Source: Erysipelothrix sp. UBA3383 (GTDB taxonomy: Bacteria > Bacillota_I > Bacilli_A > Erysipelotrichales > Erysipelotrichaceae). Taken from it: a DNA stretch of 5,054 nt. The position numbers and the translations under genes were made by a program. Positions 1 through 5,031 of the stretch are shown here, one piece after another (position 1 is the stretch's first letter; the number at the start of each line of letters is the position of its first letter). The stretch is taken from positions 1 to 5,054 of the forward strand of contig DEPV01000064.1 in assembly GCA_002358955.1 (NCBI GenBank). The letters run 5' to 3'. The notes below the pieces were generated by a model that did no database searches, was not told the DNA's origin, and saw only the letters and a program-made list of their open reading frames with translations.

Positions 1-97
1 ATTAAAGAATACGTTCAGTCGTAGTTGTTTTACCAGCAGCGATGTGAGCCATGATACCGATATTACGAGTGTTTTTCAAAGAAAAATCTCTTGCCAT
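1..97 (-). CDS. fusA: Elongation factor G, N-terminal fragment, with in-frame stop near window edge
   Basis: This is the 5' end of the gene for EF-G, the GTPase that moves tRNA and mRNA through the ribosome after each peptide bond. The 31 readable residues start MARDFSLKNTRNIGIMAHI, the standard EF-G opening, and continue through the P-loop (G1) AAGKTTTT to ERIL. The start is ATG at 97-95 with a good Shine-Dalgarno, GGAAGGAG, about 9 bases upstream. Two oddities are visible. Residue 20 is Ala (GCT) where the family has a nearly invariant Asp (AHIDAGKT). Codon 32 (bases 4-2) is TAA where Tyr or Phe is expected. Removing one A from CTTTAAT would restore CTT TAT, so a one-base insertion is the simplest reading. 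The gene follows rpsG as in the classic str operon. Identity is certain. Whether it is intact depends on sequence left of the window: an error at a contig end, or a broken copy, are both possible. Confidence 0.85.
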
Positions 98-103
98 AGT
101 ATT

Positions 104-115
104 CTTACTCCTTCC
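104..115 (-). promoter_or_regulatory. fusA ribosome binding site
   Basis: On the minus strand GGAAGGAG lies about 9 bases before the fusA ATG at 97. It is a near-perfect match to the anti-Shine-Dalgarno sequence and fixes the fusA start. It sits at the end of a 142-base rpsG-fusA spacer, so fusA has its own strong translation initiation rather than relying on coupling to rpsG. Confidence 0.8.
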
Positions 116-159
116 AAAACATTGGATATTTGGTTGTTGTTTATATAGATACTTTGATA

Positions 160-225
160 CCCTAAGTGTTTAAAAAACTATAGATGACCTATAAATAAGC
201 CTCTTTATAATTTTAACGCTTAGGG
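160..225 (-). promoter_or_regulatory. Structured rpsG-fusA intercistronic region (inverted repeat with inner hairpin)
   Basis: Two arms, 215-225 and 160-170, form an inverted repeat. Read as mRNA, CCCUAAGCGUU faces AACACUUAGGG: seven pairs, one C-A mismatch, then three pairs. Inside it a second hairpin pairs CTATA with TATAG (193-189 with 183-179) around a 5-base loop. There is no U-run directly after the outer stem, so it does not look like an intrinsic terminator. In E. coli the str operon is autoregulated by S7 binding between rpsL and rpsG. Here that rpsL-rpsG gap is only 39 bases, while the rpsG-fusA gap is long and foldable. A role in regulation, RNA processing or mRNA stability is inference only. 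Confidence 0.45.
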
Positions 226-239
226 TTCTAAGTTCTATC

Positions 240-710
240 TTACCAACGGTAATGAGCAAACGCTTTGTTAGCATCCGCCATTTTGTGTACGTCTTCACGT
301 TTCTTAACTGAACCACCTGTACCGTTTGCAGCATCGATGATTTCATTTGCTAGACGCATTTCCATTGTTTTCTCTCCACGTGAACGTGAGTATTGAACAA
401 TCCAACGAAGCCCTAGAGCTAAACGACGCTCTTGTGATACTTCAACTGGGATTTGGATATTTGACCCACCTACACGGCGTGCCTTAAGTTCTAGTAACGG
501 TAATACGTTATCTAGTGCTTGTTCGAAAACCTCCATTGGTTGACGATCTGTTTTTTCTTCAATAATTGCAAACGCATTATATAAGATTGATTGTGCTTTT
601 CCTTTTTTTCCGTCAATCATGATTCTGTTAATTAAACGAGTAACCAGTTTTGAGTTGTAAATTGGATCTGCAACAACATCGCGTTTTGCAACATGTCCTT
701 TTCTTGGCAT
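240..710 (-). CDS. rpsG: 30S ribosomal protein S7
   Basis: S7 is the primary assembly protein of the 30S head. It binds the 3' major domain of 16S rRNA and lies near the E-site tRNA. The protein starts MPRKGHVAKRDV and contains the family hallmarks DPIYNSKLVTRLINRIMIDG, KARRVGGSN, RGEKTMEMRLANEI and the C-terminal HKMADANKAFAHYRW. At 156 residues it has the usual bacterial length and shows no break. I chose ATG at 710 rather than the in-frame GTG at 719. AAAGGAAG lies about 9 bases before the ATG but only 1-2 bases before the GTG, and S7 proteins begin MPRKG. It lies 39 bases after rpsL in the str operon and shares its transcript. Identification is secure. Confidence 0.97.
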   Translation of the reverse strand: MPRKGHVAKRDVVADPIYNSKLVTRLINRIMIDGKKGKAQSILYNAFAIIEEKTDRQPMEVFEQALDNVLPLLELKARRVGGSNIQIPVEVSQERRLALGLRWIVQYSRSRGEKTMEMRLANEIIDAANGTGGSVKKREDVHKMADANKAFAHYRW

Positions 711-749
711 TGAATTCACTTCCTTTCAATTTGTATTTAATTTAATATA

Positions 750-1169
750 TTAGTCTTCTTCTCTTGGTTTCTTTGTTCCGTATAATGAACGACCTTGACG
801 ACGGTCTGTAACTCCAGCACAGTCCATTGCTCCACGAACGATGTGGTAACGAACCCCTGGTAAGTCTTTAACACGTCCCCCGCGAATTAGAACAACACTG
901 TGTTCTTGTAAGTTATGGCCAATCCCTGGGATATAAGCTGTAACTTCCATTCCGTTACTTAGACGTACACGAGCATATTTACGTAACGCTGAGTTAGGTT
1001 TCTTAGGTGTCATAGTTCCAACACGAGTACAAACTCCACGTTTTTGTGGACTGTTTACTTTTGATGTTGAACGCTTAATCGTGTTCAAGCTACGACCAAG
1101 TGCTGGTGACTTAGATTTATAAACTTTTGACTGACGTCCTTTGTTTATTAATTGATTAATTGTAGGCAT
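750..1169 (-). CDS. rpsL: 30S ribosomal protein S12
   Basis: S12 sits at the decoding centre of the small subunit and helps control accuracy of tRNA selection. The 139-residue protein begins MPTINQLINKGRQSK and carries TPKKPNSALRK (residues 54-64), GHNLQEHSVVLIRGG (84-98) and VKDLPGVRYHIVRGA (100-114). It ends YGTKKPREED. Both Lys residues where streptomycin-resistance substitutions usually arise (the KKPNS motif and K101) are unsubstituted, so this allele looks wild type. D102 is equivalent to the Asp that RimO methylthiolates in E. coli. The extra segment before residue 45 relative to E. coli is normal for Gram-positive S12. The start is ATG at 1169 with GGAAGGAG about 5 bases upstream. It is the first gene of the operon, behind a promoter near 1277-1304. 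Confidence 0.98.
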   Translation of the reverse strand: MPTINQLINKGRQSKVYKSKSPALGRSLNTIKRSTSKVNSPQKRGVCTRVGTMTPKKPNSALRKYARVRLSNGMEVTAYIPGIGHNLQEHSVVLIRGGRVKDLPGVRYHIVRGAMDCAGVTDRRQGRSLYGTKKPREED

Positions 1170-1270
1170 AGTTTCTCCTTCCTTCTCTAGTTTGTGTACA
1201 CACTACCAAGCGTGCCACGACTTACACATAATTAAGCTCTCCCACAGGAAAGCCACGTTATTTCATAAGC
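1170..1270 (-). promoter_or_regulatory. rpsL 5' leader with hairpin and palindrome
   Basis: The predicted leader of about 100 bases holds a compact hairpin, GCTTTCC-TGTG-GGAGAGC, at 1253-1236 (seven pairs, one of them G-U). It also holds a perfect 10-base palindrome, TGTGTACACA, at 1193-1202, and a very strong Shine-Dalgarno just before the ATG. The hexamer CGTGGC occurs twice in the leader (1257-1252 and 1219-1214). Some ribosomal-protein operons use leader RNA structures for feedback control. I do not recognise this as a described family, so any regulatory role is inference. Confidence 0.4.
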
Positions 1271-1276
1271 GTAATA

Positions 1277-1304
1277 ATCATACCATATCTTGAATGAGAG
1301 TCAA
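1277..1304 (-). promoter_or_regulatory. str operon promoter (sigma-A type, extended -10)
   Basis: On the minus strand a -35 box TTGACT (1304-1299) is followed by a 16-base spacer and a -10 box TATGAT (1282-1277). The -10 is preceded by TGG, making an extended -10. Transcription would start near 1270, about 100 bases before rpsL. A short inverted repeat, CTTGA/TCAAG (1289-1293 and 1301-1305), overlaps the -35 box. No competing candidate of this quality is seen in the gap, so this most likely drives rpsL-rpsG-fusA. Confidence 0.75.
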
Positions 1305-1541
1305 GCCCCTTTGCCCAGAAATTGGCTGCAGGTGAGATCCTCAAATTCTCAAGTCCAAACCCAGATTAAACACACTCCATATCATCCTTATATAATAGGC
1401 TGATTAAGAGTACCTAAATCAGTGATTTTGATAGGCATGATTCTTGATAAATTTTGGTCGCTTATTAAAACTTTGAATAAATGATAAGAACAGTTGATAA
1501 TCAGAAACAGCCACCAGCGACCATTTCTGACATTTCACTAT
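1305..1541. other. Gene-free gap between phosphoesterase gene and str promoter
   Basis: No credible coding region or RNA gene is visible here. The stretch is AT-rich and its right half (1444-1541) is dense in inverted repeats, described separately. A smaller hairpin CTGATT/AATCAG with an 11-base loop lies at 1400-1422, without a following U-run. No standard intrinsic terminator is seen in either direction, so read-through from the phosphoesterase gene into the str operon cannot be excluded. Confidence 0.5.
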
Positions 1542-1553
1542 CTATTTATCAAC
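1444..1553 (-). repeat. Overlapping inverted repeats forming two alternative folds at the end of the phosphoesterase gene
   Basis: Fold A pairs GTTGATAA (1493-1500) with TTATCAAC (1546-1553) and, directly inside it, TCAGAAA (1501-1507) with TTTCTGA (1524-1530). Fold B pairs TTGATAAAT (1444-1452) with ATTTATCAA (1544-1552) and TGGTCGCT (1455-1462) with AGCGACCA (1516-1523). All four stems are perfect 7-9 base matches. A and B share the arm at 1544-1553, and one B arm falls in the loop of an A hairpin, so they compete. The phosphoesterase stop codon (1542-1544) lies within the structure. No U-run follows, so it is not a classic terminator. It may stabilise the mRNA 3' end, or be a decayed repeat element. 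Confidence 0.5.
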
Positions 1554-2270
1554 CGCTTTGGTATTGAATCGAGTAATGTTATCACCTTCACCATTGTCAA
1601 TAATACAAATACCTTGTCTTAGTTCTTTATTAATACATTGAGTACCAATTCCTGATTCACAAGGCACCACTTCCAGGTTCTTAAATTGTTGTGTGTATCG
1701 ATAGGGTGAGTGACCCACTACAATCTTACGATCTTTAAATGGATTGGGTTTATGAATCAATTCACGATCCCAATAATCATAATTGTAATCAGCATCCACA
1801 CTTGCATGGGTAAAAATAGTATCTTCTATTTCTACATAAGGAAGTAAGCCATCGCAAAACTCTTTATAAAGGAGTAAACGATCTTTCATTGCTTGAGTAA
1901 AAATTAAATCATCTTCCTTAATTAAGAAACATTGTTCTAAAGTAATGGCACCTCCATTACGCAGCCATCGTTCCATTAATACAGGTTCAGTCTCTAAGGG
2001 CTCTCCCACTTTATTATGGTTGAGAACATAGTCAATAAACTCCAGCATAAAACCATCATGATTTCCGATGATCAAATGCAAACGATCTCCAAGTATAGTG
2101 CGCATTCTTTGGATCTCAAGATAAACTCCATGATTATCATCATGTCGATCAAAATAATCCCCAATCAACACAATCTGATGATCTTTATTATTAAGATCAA
2201 ACCCCAATTCCTTAAAATCATCCAGGCTAAAAGTACGACCGTGAATATCCGATAAAGCATAAACTACCAT
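1542..2270 (-). CDS. Calcineurin-like metallophosphoesterase (PPP-type phosphatase)
   Basis: This is a 242-residue cytoplasmic hydrolase of the PPP/ApaH branch of the calcineurin-like superfamily, which uses two metal ions to cleave phosphoesters. The motifs appear in canonical order: DIHG (residues 8-11), GDYFDR (37-42), GNHD (69-72), NGG (105-107), then the metal-ligand histidines in FTHASVD (H155) and GHS (H187). All metal-ligand positions are present, so an active enzyme is expected. Relatives include bacterial Ser/Thr protein phosphatases and diadenosine tetraphosphatases, and the substrate cannot be told from sequence alone. The start ATG at 2270 has AAAGAGGTGAT placed well upstream. 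It lies 36 bases after the SAP-protein gene in the same direction. An extended -10 and a palindrome in that gap suggest it can also be transcribed separately. Confidence 0.85.
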   Translation of the reverse strand: MVVYALSDIHGRTFSLDDFKELGFDLNNKDHQIVLIGDYFDRHDDNHGVYLEIQRMRTILGDRLHLIIGNHDGFMLEFIDYVLNHNKVGEPLETEPVLMERWLRNGGAITLEQCFLIKEDDLIFTQAMKDRLLLYKEFCDGLLPYVEIEDTIFTHASVDADYNYDYWDRELIHKPNPFKDRKIVVGHSPYRYTQQFKNLEVVPCESGIGTQCINKELRQGICIIDNGEGDNITRFNTKAVDK

Positions 2271-2300
2271 ATAATCACCTCTTTAAGTGATTATTATAGC
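2271..2300 (-). promoter_or_regulatory. Extended -10 promoter and palindrome before the phosphoesterase gene
   Basis: In the gap before the phosphoesterase start, the minus strand carries TGCTATAAT (2301-2293), a consensus extended -10. No good -35 is seen at 17 bases, so the promoter would depend on the extended element. Overlapping it is a perfect 8-base inverted repeat, ATAATCAC/GTGATTAT (2271-2278 and 2287-2294), with an 8-base centre. It covers the -10 edge and the Shine-Dalgarno. It could be an operator, or a hairpin that masks the ribosome site. Either function is inference. Confidence 0.45.
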
Positions 2301-2306
2301 ACAGCA

Positions 2307-2846
2307 TTACATTTTTTTAGGACCGTGTTCTTGAATAATTGCATCGTATTTTGCAATTAAATGAAGGCCTTGTGGTGTGGCTTCATATTTTCTTAAATCA
2401 GTCAGCTCTTGCAATTCTTCTTCAGTAAAATGTTCTAACACACGATCTAGTATCTCTTGTTTCTTTCCTGCTAGCTTTAAACCTTTTGTTTTAAGGTATC
2501 GTTTTAAAACCGGAGCACTGATTAATGTCATCGTTTCGCGAGCACTAAGCACTTCAATACACTGTGCATCCATTAAACGTTGAATACTTTCTGATGCTTT
2601 AACACCATAACGGTATTCAAAGTAATCAGGAATCCATGTTTCATTGGTGAAATTACCAAAGCCAATTCTCCACAACATGACAATATCACCTGGAAAAAGC
2701 CCCTCTTCTAAGAGCACCATTTTCTTACGTTCAACTTTAGCATAAGGAAATTCTTCAGGATACATTTCCCAACGTTTCAAATCACGTTCTTCACTAATAT
2801 AAGGTTGATTATCATAACCTTCATATACTTTACTTATTTGACTCAT
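2307..2846 (-). CDS. SAP-domain protein of unknown function
   Basis: This is a 179-residue soluble protein with no signal peptide or membrane segment. Residues 107-141 match the SAP fold: two amphipathic helices around LKRYLKTKGLKLAGKKQEILDRV, with the conserved Leu-x-x-x-Gly-Leu and Gly-Lys-Lys pattern. SAP domains usually bind DNA or RNA. The segment at about 50-100 (LFPGDIVMLWRIGFGN, then a WIPDYFEYRYGV stretch) resembles the N-terminal part of other small SAP proteins of Bacillota and phages, as I recall them, and may be a small helical DNA-binding unit. The C-terminus ends in HGPKKM. I chose ATG at 2846 over the in-frame ATG at 2882 because AGAGGTGAT lies directly before it. It sits between a transcription terminator and the phosphoesterase gene. 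I do not know its role; a nucleic-acid-binding one is inferred. Confidence 0.75.
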   Translation of the reverse strand: MSQISKVYEGYDNQPYISEERDLKRWEMYPEEFPYAKVERKKMVLLEEGLFPGDIVMLWRIGFGNFTNETWIPDYFEYRYGVKASESIQRLMDAQCIEVLSARETMTLISAPVLKRYLKTKGLKLAGKKQEILDRVLEHFTEEELQELTDLRKYEATPQGLHLIAKYDAIIQEHGPKKM

Positions 2847-2905
2847 ATCATCACCTCTACATCCCATACTAACACTTCTCACTCTAAAATAATTCTTGCT
2901 TGCTC

Positions 2906-2939
2906 AAAAAAACTCACGGTATTTATTCACCGTGAGTTT
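2906..2939 (-). terminator. Intrinsic terminator of the nuclease/AI-2E unit
   Basis: On the minus strand ACTCACGGT (2937-2929) pairs perfectly with ACCGTGAGT (2920-2912) around an 8-base loop and runs into seven Ts. An A-T extension at the base adds pairs. The AI-2E stop codon TAA (2925-2923) lies inside the loop, so the last sense codons form part of the stem. It should end transcripts from the nuclease and AI-2E genes. The opposite strand lacks a proper U-run, so it is mostly one-directional. Confidence 0.92.
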
Positions 2940-4101
2940 CATTCTTATCATCTTCTTTTGTTTCTGTTTCTAATTCATCAATCTTTAAATCTTCAATTTC
3001 TATTTCATCATCGTGATGGTGAACCGGCGGCTCATTGAATGCAAAGTCCAACTTTCCCTCTTCATATAGTGATTTGATTAAGGTAGCTGCAATTGGAAGT
3101 CCCAGTAGTCCGATGAATCCAAATAACTTAAGACCCACATAGATGCACACCAGTGTTAATAAAGGATGCAATCCAATTTGTTTTCCAACGACTTTAGGTT
3201 CAAGAACATTACGTATGATGGTAATAACAATGTATACAAGTCCTAATATTAATCCCAACTGACGATTACCCACAGCAATTTCAATTAATGCCCATGGAAT
3301 CATCACAGTCCCAGTACCCAATACCGGTAAAATATCAATAGATGCAATCAGAAGTGCCAGTCCAATTGGATTTGAAAGTCCCAATACTAAGAACACCACA
3401 CTCAGTTCTACAAATGTTAATGACATCAAGATTGCATAAGCTCTTAAATATTTCCCTAATACCGATACCACACCATCGCGTATATCAACAATTAACTTGC
3501 GTTGACGTTCTGGCACAATGTGCAACATACCATGAGTAATCGCTTTGTAATCGGTTGTAAAAAAGAACGACGCGATAATTGCAATCAATACCGAAATAAG
3601 GACACTTGGTACTGATGTAACTAGGGATGTTAGCTTAGCCCCAACTGATGCAGCAAACCCTGGTAAGAAATTGGTAATACTGTTAAACACACTATCGATG
3701 ATTGGCAAGATCTGTTCTGAAATCGAAGGATCCATAACCTCAATCACACCTTCAAACCATTCAATTAATGCTAAGACCATCGGATGCAAGGTAGAGTTAT
3801 AAAATTCTGGAATTGAATTTGCAAGGGATCCAACTGTATTAATTCCAAGAATCATAAACCATACAAGTAAAAATCCAATCAGGAGATAAAACAATACGAT
3901 AACTATCAGGGAGATATGTTTACGATCCCCAAAGACTTTCGTCAATCGTTTAACAACTGGTTTTAATAAATACGCAATCATAAAACCAAACACAAAGGGC
4001 ATCATATAATTAAAAACAAATCTAACACTGAATAACGTTAATCCTGCAATCAATCCAAAATATATAAAATTAATAATAAACTGTCTTCTTTTTTCTACCA
4101 T
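2923..4101 (-). CDS. AI-2E family transporter, YtvI-like integral membrane protein
   Basis: This 392-residue polytopic membrane protein belongs to the AI-2E (PerM/TqsA) family of putative exporters. Hydrophobic segments lie near residues 9-29, 32-46, 63-92, 165-182, 220-262, 283-297 and 311-345. A soluble, helix-rich stretch at about 95-160 is typical of the family. Hallmarks are DILPVLGTGTVMIPW (256-270) and RNVLEPKVVGKQIGLHPLLT (297-316). The GTGTV-IPW form is what I associate with YtvI, a B. subtilis sporulation-linked member. The C-terminus (359-392) is an unusual acidic tail with an HHH patch. I chose ATG at 4101 (MVEKRRQFIINF), which puts a short basic tail before the first helix as in relatives. 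TTG at 4131, overlapping the nuclease stop, and GTG at 4113 are alternatives, since no start has an ideal ribosome site. The substrate is unknown. It is probably co-transcribed with the upstream nuclease gene. Confidence 0.85.
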   Translation of the reverse strand: MVEKRRQFIINFIYFGLIAGLTLFSVRFVFNYMMPFVFGFMIAYLLKPVVKRLTKVFGDRKHISLIVIVLFYLLIGFLLVWFMILGINTVGSLANSIPEFYNSTLHPMVLALIEWFEGVIEVMDPSISEQILPIIDSVFNSITNFLPGFAASVGAKLTSLVTSVPSVLISVLIAIIASFFFTTDYKAITHGMLHIVPERQRKLIVDIRDGVVSVLGKYLRAYAILMSLTFVELSVVFLVLGLSNPIGLALLIASIDILPVLGTGTVMIPWALIEIAVGNRQLGLILGLVYIVITIIRNVLEPKVVGKQIGLHPLLTLVCIYVGLKLFGFIGLLGLPIAATLIKSLYEEGKLDFAFNEPPVHHHDDEIEIEDLKIDELETETKEDDKNETHGE

Positions 4102-4121
4102 AGGTAAAGTCACACTTGGAA

Positions 4122-4652
4122 TTACTTCCAAATCCCTTTCTTCATATTCTTAGCTTGTGTTTCTAAATGGTACAACTCATCCACATATAAATAATCATCA
4201 TAGATATATTTAACCGAAGCATACCCTTCTTCAACAAGTTTTCTTTGCAACAATTCCCCATCCACATAAATCCAGGCGATCATACGTCCATATTTATCAG
4301 GTTCTTTTGCTAGAGGATCAATCTTCAATTCGATTTTTTCAGCTTCAGTAAGTCGATTGCAAGTATACTCTTTCGCTTCCTGCGCATAATAATCTTTTTT
4401 ATTGATTTCTGGTGTATCTATAGCAATAAAGCGAACTTTCTCCAATACCCCATCCACATTGAAATGGGCAGTATCTCCATCCACACACTTTGCAAGGACT
4501 ACACCTTCAACAACCTGTCCATCACGGTTGATATAAACAAATGAAAACACAGTAATGAGTGCAAAAGCAATCAGTGTTAACAATGGGCTTAATTTTTGTT
4601 TTTTTACGAAACGATGGATTTTCTTCAATTCTTTTTCATTTAATCTTTTCAT
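4122..4652 (-). CDS. Membrane-anchored thermonuclease (staphylococcal nuclease-like, SNase domain)
   Basis: This is predicted to be a calcium-dependent nuclease that cuts DNA and RNA outside the membrane. From ATG at 4652 it has 176 residues: a basic N-terminus (1-20), one hydrophobic helix (about 22-41) acting as anchor or uncleaved signal, then an OB-fold SNase domain (about 48-176). The catalytic set of S. aureus nuclease is complete: D60 (for D21, in VDGDT), R74 (R35), D79-T80 (D40-T41), E82 (E43, in IDTPE) and R123 (R87, in DKYGR). The start is uncertain. ATGs at 4700, 4658 and 4652 are in frame, and none has a clear Shine-Dalgarno. An extended -10 ending at 4659 would place the transcript start on the 4652 ATG. 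The gene is followed closely by the AI-2E gene. Confidence 0.88.
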   Translation of the reverse strand: MKRLNEKELKKIHRFVKKQKLSPLLTLIAFALITVFSFVYINRDGQVVEGVVLAKCVDGDTAHFNVDGVLEKVRFIAIDTPEINKKDYYAQEAKEYTCNRLTEAEKIELKIDPLAKEPDKYGRMIAWIYVDGELLQRKLVEEGYASVKYIYDDYLYVDELYHLETQAKNMKKGIWK

Positions 4653-4658
4653 AGGCAT

Positions 4659-4667
4659 ATTATAGCA
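4659..4667 (-). promoter_or_regulatory. Extended -10 element at the nuclease start
   Basis: TGCTATAAT (4667-4659, minus strand) is a consensus extended -10, identical to the one before the phosphoesterase gene. No -35 match is seen 17 bases upstream. The predicted start of transcription, seven bases past the hexamer, is the A of ATG at 4652. A weaker alternative promoter is TTGAGA (4728-4723) with TGTAAT (4704-4699) at 18-base spacing. Confidence 0.4.
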
Positions 4668-4700
4668 AAGAAAGATATTAATAGGTATGGATTCTCCCAT

Positions 4701-4837
4701 TACACCAAAACTTCACATTCATTCTCAATTTAGACTCATTTACTACCTGTTTGTACCTCATTTATACTCCAAAACCACACTAAATAGGGCCTTTAAGTAC
4801 ATTTTAGGACAATTTTGAATAATTTCTCATTTTACCC
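4701..4837. other. Divergent intergenic region between the nuclease gene and tRNA-Ser
   Basis: This AT-rich stretch separates the leftward nuclease gene from the rightward tRNA promoter. I see no open reading frame of note, no intrinsic terminator and no RNA gene. A CTCATTT motif recurs three times (near 4734, 4757 and 4826), which at this base composition is probably chance. Confidence 0.5.
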
Positions 4838-4866
4838 TTGCACGCTTCTAAATCTTATGGTATTAT
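4838..4866 (+). promoter_or_regulatory. Promoter of the tRNA cluster
   Basis: A -35 box TTGCAC (4838-4843) is followed by a 17-base spacer and a -10 box TATTAT (4861-4866) preceded by TGG, giving an extended -10. Transcription would begin near 4873, leaving a 5' leader of about 37 bases before tRNA-Ser for RNase P to remove. The spacing is ideal and the orientation fits the tRNA genes. Confidence 0.8.
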
Positions 4867-4909
4867 GTCTTGGCACTCAACAAAGAGAGTAAACATATCA
4901 AACAAACCT

Positions 4910-5000
4910 GGAGATGTACTCAAGAGGTTGAAGAGGTGCCCCTGCTAAGGGTATAGGTCGGGAAACTGGCGCGGGAGTTCAAATCTCCCCATCTCCGCCA
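4910..5000 (+). tRNA. tRNA-Ser (anticodon GCU, reads AGC/AGU)
   Basis: The acceptor stem GGAGATG (4910-4916) pairs perfectly with CATCTCC (4990-4996). The discriminator G follows, and the CCA end is encoded (4998-5000). The anticodon stem TGCCC/GGGTA encloses the loop CTGCTAA, with anticodon GCT at 4944-4946. A long variable arm (about 4954-4972) marks a class II tRNA, as expected for serine. The T arm GGGAG-TTCAAAT-CTCCC (4973-4989) is intact. All stems pair, so the gene should be functional. It leads a tRNA cluster: a second tRNA starts 31 bases later with no promoter or terminator between. Confidence 0.97.
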
Positions 5001-5031
5001 AGTATTTTGATTTGTTATAGAAATGTAATAT

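Noticed and set aside
1..10. Programmed +1 frameshift at CTT TAA in fusA
   Set aside because: Only the slippery codon and stop resemble prfB. No upstream stimulatory Shine-Dalgarno is visible, EF-G is not known to use frameshifting, and the position at the window edge favours an artefact.
1391..1396. Perfect TATAAT on the plus strand in the gene-free gap
   Set aside because: There is no -35 match at a suitable distance and no plus-strand gene downstream for it to serve.
2016..2255. Plus-strand open frame of 79 codons
   Set aside because: It lies wholly antisense to the phosphoesterase gene, which has complete family motifs; its translation is low-complexity Ile, Lys and Asn rich, with no good ribosome site.
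2805..3038. Plus-strand open frame of 77 codons
   Set aside because: It crosses the terminator and the ends of two well-supported minus-strand genes, and its His, Leu and Ser rich product looks like an antisense shadow.
3342..3539. Plus-strand open frame of 65 codons
   Set aside because: It is antisense to the core of the AI-2E gene, with no recognisable domain.
2307..4652. Idea that nuclease, membrane protein, SAP protein and phosphoesterase form a new defence or DNA-processing system
   Set aside because: A strong terminator splits the set. Each family is common as a stand-alone housekeeping gene, and the flanks are core translation genes and tRNAs rather than an accessory island.
4730..4835. 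Three spaced CTCATTT repeats that could suggest a CRISPR or regulatory array
   Set aside because: The units are only seven bases, irregularly spaced and AT-rich, with no conserved flanks. Chance is sufficient.
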